A DNA stretch of 10,530 nucleotides from Synechococcaceae bacterium WBB_10_009 (lineage in GTDB: Bacteria; Cyanobacteriota; Cyanobacteriia; PCC-6307; Cyanobiaceae), in contig RHBP01000057.1 of the NCBI GenBank assembly GCA_010030955.1, positions 1 to 10,530 of the forward strand. The letters are read 5' to 3'. The position numbers and the translations under genes are program-made. The notes beneath the pieces were generated by a model, which was given only the letters and a program-made list of their open reading frames with translations, was not told the DNA's origin and did no database searches. Shown one piece after another: positions 1-7,122 of the stretch (position 1 is the first letter of the stretch; each line of letters opens with the position of its first letter).

Positions 1-83
1 AGGTTGTTCACGTTGAAGGCAGGGATGCCGTAGCCGTTTTCAGCGGCGTGGTCGAGCAGCAGCCGAAGCGGAACGAGCGCCAT
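1..83 (-). CDS. fba: Fructose-bisphosphate aldolase class II, N-terminal fragment (cut by window edge)
   Basis: Only the first 27 codons are in the window. From the ATG at 83 they read MALVPLRLLLDHAAENGYG followed by IPAFNVNN. This is the characteristic start of class II (metal-dependent) fructose-1,6-bisphosphate aldolases of the Calvin-cycle type, where the IPAFNVNN strand opens the TIM barrel. The enzyme interconverts fructose-1,6-bisphosphate with glyceraldehyde-3-phosphate and dihydroxyacetone phosphate, and the cyanobacterial enzyme usually also handles sedoheptulose-1,7-bisphosphate. The catalytic zinc ligands lie outside the window and cannot be checked. The start lies 47 bases after the oxidoreductase stop. 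A run of C precedes the ATG on the coding strand and there is no Shine-Dalgarno sequence. The identification rests on a short but very distinctive N-terminus. Confidence 0.88.
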   Translation of the reverse strand, partial: MALVPLRLLLDHAAENGYGIPAFNVNN

Positions 84-130
84 GGGGGGAAACCGTGTTG
101 GGAATGCGGGGGATCCTACCCGGAGCCTTT

Positions 131-1285
131 TCAGGGGCTCACCGGCGTCAGAGCGTCTGCTTCAAGCCGCTGTCGGCCGCCTGCAGCGCCCCGTCGCACA
201 CCCGTTGGCTCGCACACCCGTTGGCTGAGCACCGCTTCCCCGAGCCCCGGCACCATGGGGCGCCGCTCCAGGGCCGCTTCCGCCCACCACTGGATCAGCC
301 GCCGCACCGGCGCCACGCGGCCATCGGGCCAGGTGCTGGCGAAGGCCAGGGCGGGATCGGGGGCCAGCTCCAGGCGCTCGCCCCCGGCGCGGGAGCGCCA
401 CAGCTGGAAGCCGTGCACGTAGTCGGCCTGGTTGGGGGAGCCCAACACCAGGCTGCCGTCGCTGCCATACACCTCGATCCAGTAACCGCGGCCGGGCCGG
501 GTCACCGCCGCCAGGCTCACCTGGGCCGGCACGCTGAGGCTGGCGCCTGTGTCCAGCTCCAGTTGCAGCAGGGCGATGTCCTCGGCATCCACGGCGCCCA
601 TGCGGCCGCTGCCGTCCGCCAGGGGGCGCTCCGCAATGGCGGTGCTGCGCAGGGCGCTCACCGCCCGGGTGGGGCCCAGCAGCCAGTGCAGGGTGTCGAA
701 GGCGTGGGTGCCCAGGGAGCCCAGCACCCCACCGCCGGCGGCCCGTTGGGAATACCAGTTCCAGGGGCGGCTGGCGTCGGCGCGGCTGCCCATCAGCCAA
801 TCGAGTTTCACCAGCCAGGGCTCCCCCACGGCCCCCTGCCGCAGCAGCGCCGCCAGCTGCTGGAAGGCGGGCACGGCCCGGTATTCGAAATCCACCGCCA
901 CGGTGACCCCGGCGGCCAGGGCCTGGCGCTGCAGCGCCTCGATCTGGCTGGCCTCGAGGGCCACCGGTTTCTCCAGCAGCAGGTGCTTGCCGGCGGCGAT
1001 GGCGGCCTGGGCCAGGGCAAAGCGGGGCTCCGGGGGCGTGGCGATCACCAGGGCCTGCACGCGCGGGTCGTCGAGCAGGGCTTCGTAGCGCTCAAAACCC
1101 AGCAGGCCCGAGGCGGCGCAGGCCTGCTGCAGCCGCTCGGGCCGGTGGTGCCACAGGGCCACCGGTTCGGTGAGCGGGCAATCCCGCAGCGCCGGCAGGT
1201 GCACCTTTTCGCCGAACCCCAGGCCCACCAGGGCCACCCCCAGGGGCCGTTGGGGTGCGGGCTGGCTTGGGGCTGCTGCGGTCAC
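131..1285 (-). CDS. Gfo/Idh/MocA-family NAD(P)-dependent oxidoreductase with frameshifted C-terminus
   Basis: The N-terminal Rossmann fold has a glycine motif GLGFGEKVHLPAL near residues 21-33 and the family's EKPVAL motif near 105-110. The C-terminal half has GGGVLGSLGTHAFD near 185-198, with the usual His and Asp. The family oxidises or reduces sugars, inositols or similar substrates with NAD(P); the substrate here is unknown. I prefer the GTG at 1285, 19 bases after the upstream stop. An upstream in-frame GTG at 1330 would overlap the previous gene by 26 bases and add 15 poorly folding residues. A perfect 16-bp tandem duplication (195-226) shifts the frame after SQRVC. The annotated end (EPTGVRR...TPVSP, stop at 131-133) is therefore probably not ancestral. 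Removing one copy restores an ending DGALQAADSGLKQTL with a stop at 148-150. The catalytic core is intact, so the protein may still work. Confidence 0.85.
   Translation of the reverse strand: MTAAAPSQPAPQRPLGVALVGLGFGEKVHLPALRDCPLTEPVALWHHRPERLQQACAASGLLGFERYEALLDDPRVQALVIATPPEPRFALAQAAIAAGKHLLLEKPVALEASQIEALQRQALAAGVTVAVDFEYRAVPAFQQLAALLRQGAVGEPWLVKLDWLMGSRADASRPWNWYSQRAAGGGVLGSLGTHAFDTLHWLLGPTRAVSALRSTAIAERPLADGSGRMGAVDAEDIALLQLELDTGASLSVPAQVSLAAVTRPGRGYWIEVYGSDGSLVLGSPNQADYVHGFQLWRSRAGGERLELAPDPALAFASTWPDGRVAPVRRLIQWWAEAALERRPMVPGLGEAVLSQRVCEPTGVRRGAAGGRQRLEADALTPVSP
195..226. repeat. Perfect 16-bp tandem duplication inside the oxidoreductase gene
   Basis: The 16-base unit cgcacacccgttggct occurs twice in a row (195-210 and 211-226) with no mismatch. 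The base before each copy is also the same, so the boundaries can slide by one. Sixteen is not a multiple of three, so the duplication changes the reading frame of the minus-strand oxidoreductase about 25 codons before its end. It looks like a recent slippage or short-repeat recombination event. Confidence 0.95.
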
Positions 1286-1304
1286 AGGGCTGGGTGGGGG
1301 CTGA

Positions 1305-1708
1305 TCAGGAGCCTGCCAGCAGGTCGACACCGGCGGCGCACACCGCCTGGATGGTGGCCTCGATCAGGCCATCGCCGGCGGCCACCTGCCAGCTGCTGCC
1401 CCATTGGGGAATGCCGTTGATCGAGGTGTCACGGAAGAGGTCCTGGCCGCAGTCGATCTCCATCACGTACAGCTCGCCGTTCTTCTCGTTGGGGGGTGCC
1501 GGCTGAAAGCGGCTGAGCACCGTGAGGTTGCCGTTGCGGTTCACGCGCAGGCTGCCCGCATCCCACCACTGGCGGCCCTCATCGCTGGCGGGCAGCTCAT
1601 GCCAATCCACCGGGCCGGCCCAGGCGGGGGCCATGGGGACCACCGGGGTCAGCCAGAGCAGCAGGGCGGTGGCGAGGGCGGTGGCGAAGGCCGCCAGGAG
1701 CCGTGCCA

Positions 1709-1709
<1 letters not shown>
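1305..1709 (-). CDS. Small exported protein of unknown function
   Basis: This gene encodes 134 residues. Residues 1-31 form a clear Sec signal peptide: an Arg near the start, a hydrophobic core ALATALLLWL, and an AWA cleavage site before GPVDW. The mature part is about 103 residues, starts near WHELPASDEG, and has the pattern GSLRVNRNGNLTVLSRF followed by LYVMEIDCGQDLFRDTS. Cys87 and Cys124 could form a disulfide outside the cytoplasm. There is no lipobox and no second membrane segment. The strand-rich pattern faintly recalls the surface-adhesin E type of fold, but that is a guess. The ATG at 1709 shares its A with the accD stop (TGATG), which points to translational coupling. I recognise it as a cyanobacterium-type conserved protein but cannot give a function. 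Confidence 0.82.
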
Positions 1710-2584
<875 letters not shown>

Positions 2585-2595
2585 GCGGGCGGCCG

Positions 2596-2608
2596 GTGTC
2601 CGTGACAC
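2596..2608 (-). other. Small hairpin in the accD leader
   Basis: GTGTC and GACAC form a perfect 5-bp stem with a 3-base loop, ending 11 bases before the accD ATG. There is no Shine-Dalgarno sequence in this leader. A stem this short is expected by chance fairly often, and it is listed mainly because similar hairpins precede prk and leuB. Confidence 0.3.
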
Positions 2609-2622
2609 AGGGAAGTCAGTCC

Positions 2623-2628
2623 ATTAAA
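2623..2628 (-). promoter_or_regulatory. Possible -10 element upstream of accD
   Basis: On the minus strand this reads TTTAAT, five of six matches to TATAAT, and overlaps the pilD stop codon. It is one of the few AT-rich spots in this GC-rich window and lies about 40 bases before the accD ATG. I see no good -35 hexamer at the usual 16-18 base spacing, so it is only a candidate for a separate accD promoter. Confidence 0.25.
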
Positions 2629-3487
2629 GGGCGTTCCAGCCCAGCAGGCCCCCCAGTTGCTGCAGCCAGGGGCCGTTGCCGGCGCACCACACCGCCAGGC
2701 CGCCGCAGGCCAGAAACGGACCAAAGGGAACGGGCTGGCCCCGCTGCAACCGCCCGCTGGCCAGGCCGATCAGCCCCACGAGCGCCCCGCTGAACACCGC
2801 CAGCAGGGTGGCCAGCCCCAGGCCGGTGAGCCCCAGCCAGGCCCCCAGCAGGGCCGCCAGTTTCGCGTCGCCCAGCCCCAGGGCCGGCTTGCCCAGCAGC
2901 CGCTGGGCCAGGGCGCTGGTGGCCTCAAAGCCGAGCAGGCCGGCGCTGGCCGCCAGCAGGTGCCAGAACAGCAGGCTGCGGGCGGGGCCATCCCCCTGCA
3001 GGGCAGCCGCCCCGGCGGTGATCGCCAAGCCCAGCACCACCCCCCAGCGGCAGAGGGGTTCCGGCAGCCAGAGGTGGTCGAGGTCGATCAGCAGCAGCGG
3101 CACCAGCAGGGCCACCAGCACCCAGCCCGCCAGGGCCGTGAGCAGCGGCCGGGCCTCATCCCCGACGGAGGCCAGGGCGGTGGGGCTGGCCAGGGCCGCC
3201 GCCACGAACAGGCCCGCCACCAGCAGCTCCACCGCCGGATAGCGCACGGGGATGGCGGCCCCGCAGTGGCGGCAGCGGGCCCGCAGCAGCAACCAGCTCA
3301 GCAGGGGCAGGTTGTCGAACCAACGCAGGCCGGTGCCGCAGTGGGGGCAGTGGCTGCGGGGGCGCACCACCGATTCCTGCCGCGGCAGCCGCCAGGCCAC
3401 CACGTTGAGGAAACTGCCCACGCAGGCCCCGAGCAGTGCAATCCACAGCAGCGGGAGGGCGTGCGGGGTCAGGGGGTTGAGCGGCAT
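2624..3487 (-). CDS. pilD: Prepilin peptidase / N-methyltransferase (type IV leader peptidase)
   Basis: PilD is an inner-membrane aspartyl protease. It cleaves the leader of type IV prepilins and pseudopilins and methylates the new N-terminus. The 287-residue protein has about eight hydrophobic segments. The first contains GACVGSFLNVVAWRLP, the signature of the methylase half. A cytoplasmic zinc-binding loop has two CxxC pairs (C47/C50 and C72/C75). The protease motifs are LLLIDLDHLWLPE with D135/D137, and GLGDAKL with D207, which supplies the second catalytic aspartate. LPE replaces the more common LPD. The start is the ATG at 3487, just ahead of the first hydrophobic segment; an upstream extension would run into the preceding gene. 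No pilin or pilus assembly gene is in the window, so it must serve substrates encoded elsewhere (pili, competence). Confidence 0.95.
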   Translation of the reverse strand: MPLNPLTPHALPLLWIALLGACVGSFLNVVAWRLPRQESVVRPRSHCPHCGTGLRWFDNLPLLSWLLLRARCRHCGAAIPVRYPAVELLVAGLFVAAALASPTALASVGDEARPLLTALAGWVLVALLVPLLLIDLDHLWLPEPLCRWGVVLGLAITAGAAALQGDGPARSLLFWHLLAASAGLLGFEATSALAQRLLGKPALGLGDAKLAALLGAWLGLTGLGLATLLAVFSGALVGLIGLASGRLQRGQPVPFGPFLACGGLAVWCAGNGPWLQQLGGLLGWNAL

Positions 3488-3497
3488 CGGCTCGCGG

Positions 3498-3767
3498 TCA
3501 GCTGCGCAGGGCGGAACGGCCGGGGCGGCTGCGGCCGGGGCGGCCACGCACCAGCTCCAGGGGGATGAATTGCTCGCTGGGGAGCAGCGCCGGCAGCTCA
3601 AACACCACCCGGCCTGAATCGGCGCGGGCGCCGGCTTCGGCGTTGGCGGCCATCACGATGCCCAGGGGCTCAGCGGCGCTGGAGCAGCGTTCCAAAAAGG
3701 CGTAGTAGATGCGCCGGGCCCGGGCGATGGCCTCGGCGCTGTTGATGCGATCCCAGCGGGGTTGCAT
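3498..3767 (-). CDS. Conserved hypothetical protein, 89 residues, with basic tail
   Basis: I do not recognise a named family. The protein starts MQPRWDRINSAEAIARARR and continues with a helical IYYAFLERC segment. A stretch LGIVMAANAEAGARADSGR follows, then VVFELPALLPSEQFIPLELV, and the end is a basic Arg/Gly/Pro/Ser tail (GRPGRSRPGRSALRS). There is no signal peptide or membrane segment, so it is probably cytoplasmic. The tail might bind nucleic acid or a partner, but nothing proves this. The ATG at 3767 fits where coherent sequence begins; a GTG at 3809 would add 14 residues. It ends 10 bases before pilD and lies about 140 bases after prk, so it may be the first gene of a unit with pilD and accD. 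Frame integrity and the well-ordered middle argue that it is real. Confidence 0.65.
   Translation of the reverse strand: MQPRWDRINSAEAIARARRIYYAFLERCSSAAEPLGIVMAANAEAGARADSGRVVFELPALLPSEQFIPLELVRGRPGRSRPGRSALRS
3519..3544. repeat. In-frame 15-base-period repeat encoding the Arg/Gly/Pro tail
   Basis: The 11-mer gccggggcggc occurs at 3519-3529 and again at 3534-3544, so the period is 15 bases or five codons. It encodes the repeated RPGRS-type units in the tail of the 89-residue protein. The period keeps the reading frame, so the tail can lengthen or shorten without breaking the gene. Confidence 0.7.
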
Positions 3768-3909
3768 CGCCGCCGCCGACACCGGCGCCAAGCCCGCTCC
3801 GTGGATCACGAAGGAGGGCCCGCGCAGGGGGCTCGGTGGCGGGGGTGCTGCGAACGGAATGGGCCCGGCCTGTGGGTCCGTTGCGCCTCAGGTTAGGCGC
3901 CGCGGGGCA
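3768..3909. other. Largest intergenic stretch, between prk and the 89-residue gene
   Basis: This 142-base stretch is the only sizeable gap in the window. Apart from the hairpin just after prk it is GC-rich and featureless. I see no convincing -35/-10 pair and no RNA gene. Part of it would be coding if the GTG at 3809 were the true start of the small gene. If transcription is reset anywhere in this window, this is the most likely place. Confidence 0.6.
3883..3900 (-). terminator. Hairpin just after prk, possible terminator
   Basis: GCGCCT and AGGCGC form a perfect 6-bp GC-rich stem with a 6-base loop, starting 9 bases after the prk stop codon. There is no following T-run on the minus strand, so a classical intrinsic terminator is not shown. 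It could be an inefficient terminator or an mRNA 3' stabiliser. Position at the end of prk and ahead of the biggest gap supports a role. Confidence 0.4.
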
Positions 3910-4809
3910 TCAGGCCAGTTTCTTCTCCTCGATCATGCGGTGGATGATCGGGGTGAGGATCAGTTCCATGGCGAAGCCCATCTTGCCGCCGTCCACCACG
4001 ATCGAGGTGGGGCTGGACATGAACGAATCGTGGATCATGTCGAGCAGGTAGCGGAAGTCGATCCCCCACTTCTCGCGGGCGCCCTTGCGGAAGTGGATGA
4101 TCACGAAGCTTTCATCCGGGGTGGGGATGTTCCGGATCATGAACGGGTTGGAGGTGTCCACGGTGGGCACCCGCTGGAAGTTGATGTCCGTCTGGCTGAA
4201 CTGCGGGCAGATGTGGTTGATGTAATCCGGCATGCGGCGCAGGATCGTGTCCACCGTGGCCTCGGCCGAATAGCCGCGTTCGTGGTTGTCGCGGGCGATC
4301 TTCTGGATCCACTCCAGGTTCACGATCGGCACCACGCCCACCAGCAGGTCCGCCAGGCTGGCCACGTCGTAGCCGTCGCCCTTCACGCCGCCGTGCAGGC
4401 CTTCGTAGAAGAGCAGGTCGGTGCCCGAGGGGATGTCTTCCCAGGGGGTGAACTGGCCGGGCTCGAGGTTGGTGCCGAGCCGCGCGTTGTGCTCAGCGGC
4501 CTCCTCCACGGAGTGCAGGTAGTAGCGCTTCTGGCCGCCGCCGGTTTGGCTGTAGCTGCGGAACAGCTCTTCGAGCTTGTCGAACAGGTTGGCCTCGGGG
4601 CCGAAGTGGGAGAAGTTCTCCCCCTTGGCCAGGGCTGCGGCCATGGCCTGCTTCATGGGGCCGCGCTCGTAGCGGTGGTAGCTGTCGCCCTCCACCACCG
4701 CCGGGGTGATGCCTTCGCGCTTGAAGATGTGCTCAAAGGCGCGTTTCACGGTGCTCGTTCCTGCGCCGGAGGAACCGGTGACAGCCACAACCGGGTGACG
4801 CTTCGACAT
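3910..4809 (-). CDS. prk: Phosphoribulokinase, class I (proteobacterial-type)
   Basis: The enzyme phosphorylates ribulose-5-phosphate with ATP to give ribulose-1,5-bisphosphate, the Rubisco substrate. The 299-residue protein has the P-loop GSSGAGTST at 12-20 and the segment GDSYHRYER with D42, H45 and R49. These match the numbering of the catalytic D42, H45 and R49 of the Rhodobacter class I enzyme. E136, K170 and D174 lie in FYEGLHGG and EWIQKIARD. Length and sequence resemble the octameric bacterial class I enzymes and E. coli PrkB, not the class II form of plants and freshwater Synechococcus (about 330 residues, GCGKS P-loop). The only cysteine is C201, so the thioredoxin-controlled internal disulfide of class II enzymes cannot form. 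The ATG at 4809 is the natural start. It follows leuB by 49 bases, with a small hairpin in between. Confidence 0.96.
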   Translation of the reverse strand: MSKRHPVVAVTGSSGAGTSTVKRAFEHIFKREGITPAVVEGDSYHRYERGPMKQAMAAALAKGENFSHFGPEANLFDKLEELFRSYSQTGGGQKRYYLHSVEEAAEHNARLGTNLEPGQFTPWEDIPSGTDLLFYEGLHGGVKGDGYDVASLADLLVGVVPIVNLEWIQKIARDNHERGYSAEATVDTILRRMPDYINHICPQFSQTDINFQRVPTVDTSNPFMIRNIPTPDESFVIIHFRKGAREKWGIDFRYLLDMIHDSFMSSPTSIVVDGGKMGFAMELILTPIIHRMIEEKKLA

Positions 4810-4818
4810 GCGCAGGAT

Positions 4819-4832
4819 CCGCAGAACTGCGG
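4819..4832 (-). other. Inverted repeat just upstream of prk
   Basis: CCGCAGAACTGCGG on the plus strand is a 14-base inverted repeat with arms CCGCAG and CTGCGG around only two bases. As RNA it would form a 5-bp stem with a 4-base loop. It lies exactly 9 bases upstream of the prk ATG, where a Shine-Dalgarno sequence would be, and none is seen. It could be an mRNA hairpin affecting initiation or, as a DNA palindrome, a weak operator; either is inference. Confidence 0.4.
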
Positions 4833-4858
4833 CGAGTTTGGCAGGTCGCGGCCCCGGC

Positions 4859-5941
4859 TCAGCCCTCCAGGGCCGCCAGCAGGTGATCGCCCATGGCGCG
4901 GCAGCCCACCAGGGTGCAACCTTCGGCCATCAGATCCCCGGTGCGCAGGCCCTGGGCCAGCACCCGATCCACCGCCTGCTCCAGGTCGGCGGCGGCGGCC
5001 TCCTGGTTCAGCCCCACCCGCAGCAGCATGGCGGCGCTGAGCACCATGGCCATCGGGTTGGCCTTGTCCTGGCCGGCGATGTCGGGGGCGGAGCCGTGGA
5101 TGGGCTCAAACAGCCCCGGCCCGCTCGAGCCGAGCGAGGCCGAGGGCAGCATGCCGATCGAGCCGCTGAGCATGGCGGCCTCATCGCTGAGGATGTCGCC
5201 GAACAGGTTGCTGGTGAGCAGCACGTCGAACTGGCGGGGGTTGCGCACCAGCTGCATGGCGGCGTTGTCCACATACATGTGGCTCAGCTCCACGCTGGGG
5301 TAACTGGTGGCATGCAGGGCCTCCACCCGGTCGCGCCAGAGCTGGCTCACATCCAGCACGTTGGCCTTGTCGACGCTGCAGAGGCGGCCGCTGCGCTGTT
5401 GGGCCAGGTCGAAGCCCACCTTGGCGATGCGGTCGATCTCATCGTCGAAGTAGGCCATGGTGTTGAAGCCGCGGATGCGGCCCTCGGCCTCCACCCGCCC
5501 CTTGGGGGTGCCGAAGTACACGCCGCCGGTGAGCTCCCGCACCACCAAGAGATCCACCCCCTCGATCACCTCCCGCTTGAGGGTGGAGGCGTCGATCAGG
5601 GCCGGAATGATCTTCACGGGCCGCAGGTTGGCGAACAGCCCCAGGCCGGCCCGCAGCCCCAGCAGGCCGGTTTCCGGCCGCTGCTCCCGCGGCAGGGTGT
5701 CGTATTGGGGGGAGCCGATGGCCGCCAGCAGCACCGCATCGGCCTGCCGGCAGGCCTCCAGGGTGCTGGCGGGCAGGGGCTCGCCGGTGGCATCGATGGC
5801 GCAGCCGCCCATGGGCTGCTCGTTGTAGATCAGCTCAAAGCCGTGGCGGCGGCTCACCGCATCCAGCAGCTGCCGGGCCACCGCCGTGATCTCCGGCCCG
5901 ATGCCATCGCCGGGGAGCAGGGTGATCCGGTAGCTGGTCAT
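4859..5941 (-). CDS. leuB: 3-isopropylmalate dehydrogenase
   Basis: LeuB catalyses the third step of leucine synthesis: NAD-dependent oxidation and decarboxylation of 3-isopropylmalate to 2-oxoisocaproate. The 360-residue length is typical. Visible functional residues are LLPGDGIGPE near 8-17, the substrate arginines R97, R107 and R135, Y142 in the GGVYFG motif, K192 in SVDKANVL, and the metal ligands D225, D249 and D253 in MYVDNAAMQ and NLFGDILSDEA. The adenosine-binding loop HGSAPDIAGQDKANPMA is near 282-298 and marks NAD use. The start ATG at 5941 directly precedes the first beta strand. leuA and leuCD are not in the window. The gene sits 69 bases after lpxD and 49 bases before prk, so it may share transcripts with both. 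Confidence 0.97.
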   Translation of the reverse strand: MTSYRITLLPGDGIGPEITAVARQLLDAVSRRHGFELIYNEQPMGGCAIDATGEPLPASTLEACRQADAVLLAAIGSPQYDTLPREQRPETGLLGLRAGLGLFANLRPVKIIPALIDASTLKREVIEGVDLLVVRELTGGVYFGTPKGRVEAEGRIRGFNTMAYFDDEIDRIAKVGFDLAQQRSGRLCSVDKANVLDVSQLWRDRVEALHATSYPSVELSHMYVDNAAMQLVRNPRQFDVLLTSNLFGDILSDEAAMLSGSIGMLPSASLGSSGPGLFEPIHGSAPDIAGQDKANPMAMVLSAAMLLRVGLNQEAAAADLEQAVDRVLAQGLRTGDLMAEGCTLVGCRAMGDHLLAALEG

Positions 5942-5950
5942 GGTGGAGGT

Positions 5951-5969
5951 GCCCCGCGGGATCCGGGGC
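5951..5969 (-). other. GC-rich hairpin just upstream of leuB
   Basis: gccccg (5951-5956) and cggggc (5964-5969) form a perfect 6-bp stem with a 7-base loop that ends 9 bases before the leuB ATG. No Shine-Dalgarno sequence is seen; the bases next to the ATG read cacctccacc on the coding strand. It could act in translation of leuB or be a weak 3' structure for lpxD. No leucine-rich leader peptide is present, so I see no attenuator. Confidence 0.35.
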
Positions 5970-6010
5970 GCGCAGGCGTGGCGCGAGGCTACGTGCCGGT
6001 GCGGGCCCCC

Positions 6011-7084
6011 TCAGGGGGTGCGCCCCTTCTCCAGCTGGCGGATGGCCTTGGTGAGCTCGGGCAGCTTGTTGAAGGCGGCGGAGCAGCGCAGCCAGAGGCG
6101 GTTGGGGATGGCGGGGTAGCCGCTCACCACCTCGCCGGCGCCCACTTCGCCGTGGATGCCCGATTTGGAGGAGGCGATCGAGCGGTCGCCCATCACCGCC
6201 TTGTTGGCCAGGCCCACCTGGCCCGCCAGGATCACGCCGTTGCCCAGGCGCGCCCCGCCGGCGATGCCCACCTGGGCCGCCAGGGCACAGCCCTTGCCGG
6301 TGGTCACGCCGTGGCCCACGTGCACCAGGTTGTCGATCTTGGTGCCGGCGCCGATGCGGGTTTCACCCACCGACGGCCGGTCGATGGTGCTGCCGCAGCC
6401 CACCTCCACGCCGTCCTCCAGCACCACCAGGCCGGTTTGGGGCATCTTGCGCCAACCGCTGGCGGTGGGCACAAAGCCGAAGCCTTCGCTGCCCACCACG
6501 GCGTTGGAGTGCACCACGCAGCCGCGGCCGAGGCGCGCACCGGGGTGCAGCACGGCGCCGGAATGCAGCTCACAGCCGTCGCCGATCTGCACGTCGTCGT
6601 AGATCACCACGTGCGGATGGATGGTGCAGCCGCTGCCGATCTGCACCTGGGCCCCGATCACGCTGAAGGCGCCCACATGGCTGCCCATGCCCACCACGGC
6701 GGAGGGGTCCACCACGGCGGAGCCGTGGATGCCGGGGGGCTTGGGTTGGCGGGGGTAGAGGGCGTCGAGGGCCTCGGCGAAGCCGAGCCGCGGATCCGCC
6801 AGGGCGATCCAGGCCATGCCGGCGGCGCTGGCCTGGGCCTGCAGGGCGGCGGCCTCCTCCCCTTTGGCGGGCAGCAGCAGCGCCGTGGCCCGGCTGGCGG
6901 CCAGGGCCGCCGCCAGGGCATTGCCCGGCTCGAGGAAGCTGAGCTGGCCGGCCTGGGCCTGGTCGAGGGCGGCGGCGGATTGCAGCTCCGGGTCGTGGCC
7001 CAGGTGGTGGGCCAGGGCGGCGCTGCCCAGTCCGCCGCCGGCCTGCACTTCGCTGAGGCGGTTGAGCAGGTCGCTGAAGCGCAT
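6011..7084 (-). CDS. lpxD: UDP-3-O-(3-hydroxyacyl)glucosamine N-acyltransferase
   Basis: LpxD adds the second 3-hydroxyacyl chain from acyl-ACP to UDP-3-O-acylglucosamine in lipid A synthesis at the cytoplasmic face of the inner membrane. The 357-residue protein has an N-terminal uridine-binding domain (about 1-115, with AGQLSFLEPGN near 45-55). A left-handed beta-helix of hexapeptide repeats follows (about 120-310: GIHGSAVVDPSAVVG, IGSGCTIHPHVVIYDD, and so on), with a C-terminal helical region after 325. DNLVHVGHGV near 251-260 aligns with the E. coli segment containing catalytic His239, giving H258 here. VGSEGFGF near 197-204 is a family signature. The other lipid A genes are not nearby. 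It follows proB by 38 bases. Confidence 0.95.
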   Translation of the reverse strand: MRFSDLLNRLSEVQAGGGLGSAALAHHLGHDPELQSAAALDQAQAGQLSFLEPGNALAAALAASRATALLLPAKGEEAAALQAQASAAGMAWIALADPRLGFAEALDALYPRQPKPPGIHGSAVVDPSAVVGMGSHVGAFSVIGAQVQIGSGCTIHPHVVIYDDVQIGDGCELHSGAVLHPGARLGRGCVVHSNAVVGSEGFGFVPTASGWRKMPQTGLVVLEDGVEVGCGSTIDRPSVGETRIGAGTKIDNLVHVGHGVTTGKGCALAAQVGIAGGARLGNGVILAGQVGLANKAVMGDRSIASSKSGIHGEVGAGEVVSGYPAIPNRLWLRCSAAFNKLPELTKAIRQLEKGRTP

Positions 7085-7122
7085 GGAACCCCGGGCCGTC
7101 GGCCGGATCGTAGGGCCGCTGG

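Noticed and set aside
103..115. TAGGAT upstream of the aldolase as a -10 element
   Set aside because: A weak match with no partner -35 at 16-18 bases; a promoter here is plausible biologically but the sequence does not show it.
131..150. Inverted repeat GAGCC...GGCTC near the oxidoreductase stop as a terminator
   Set aside because: The stem is only 5 bp with an 8-base loop, lies close to the coding end and has no T-run; chance is sufficient.
1286..1330. GTG at 1330 as the oxidoreductase start
   Set aside because: It would overlap the upstream gene and adds a Pro-rich, unconserved-looking stretch. The GTG at 1285 fits the gap better, but this remains uncertain.
95..1420. Long plus-strand open frame opposite the oxidoreductase
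   Set aside because: Low-complexity His/Gly/Ala/Gln composition and exact overlap with a well-supported minus-strand gene; a codon-bias shadow.
7107..7112. TACGAT as a -10 element for lpxD
   Set aside because: Only four of six matches, with no -35 hexamer at suitable spacing in the proB end.
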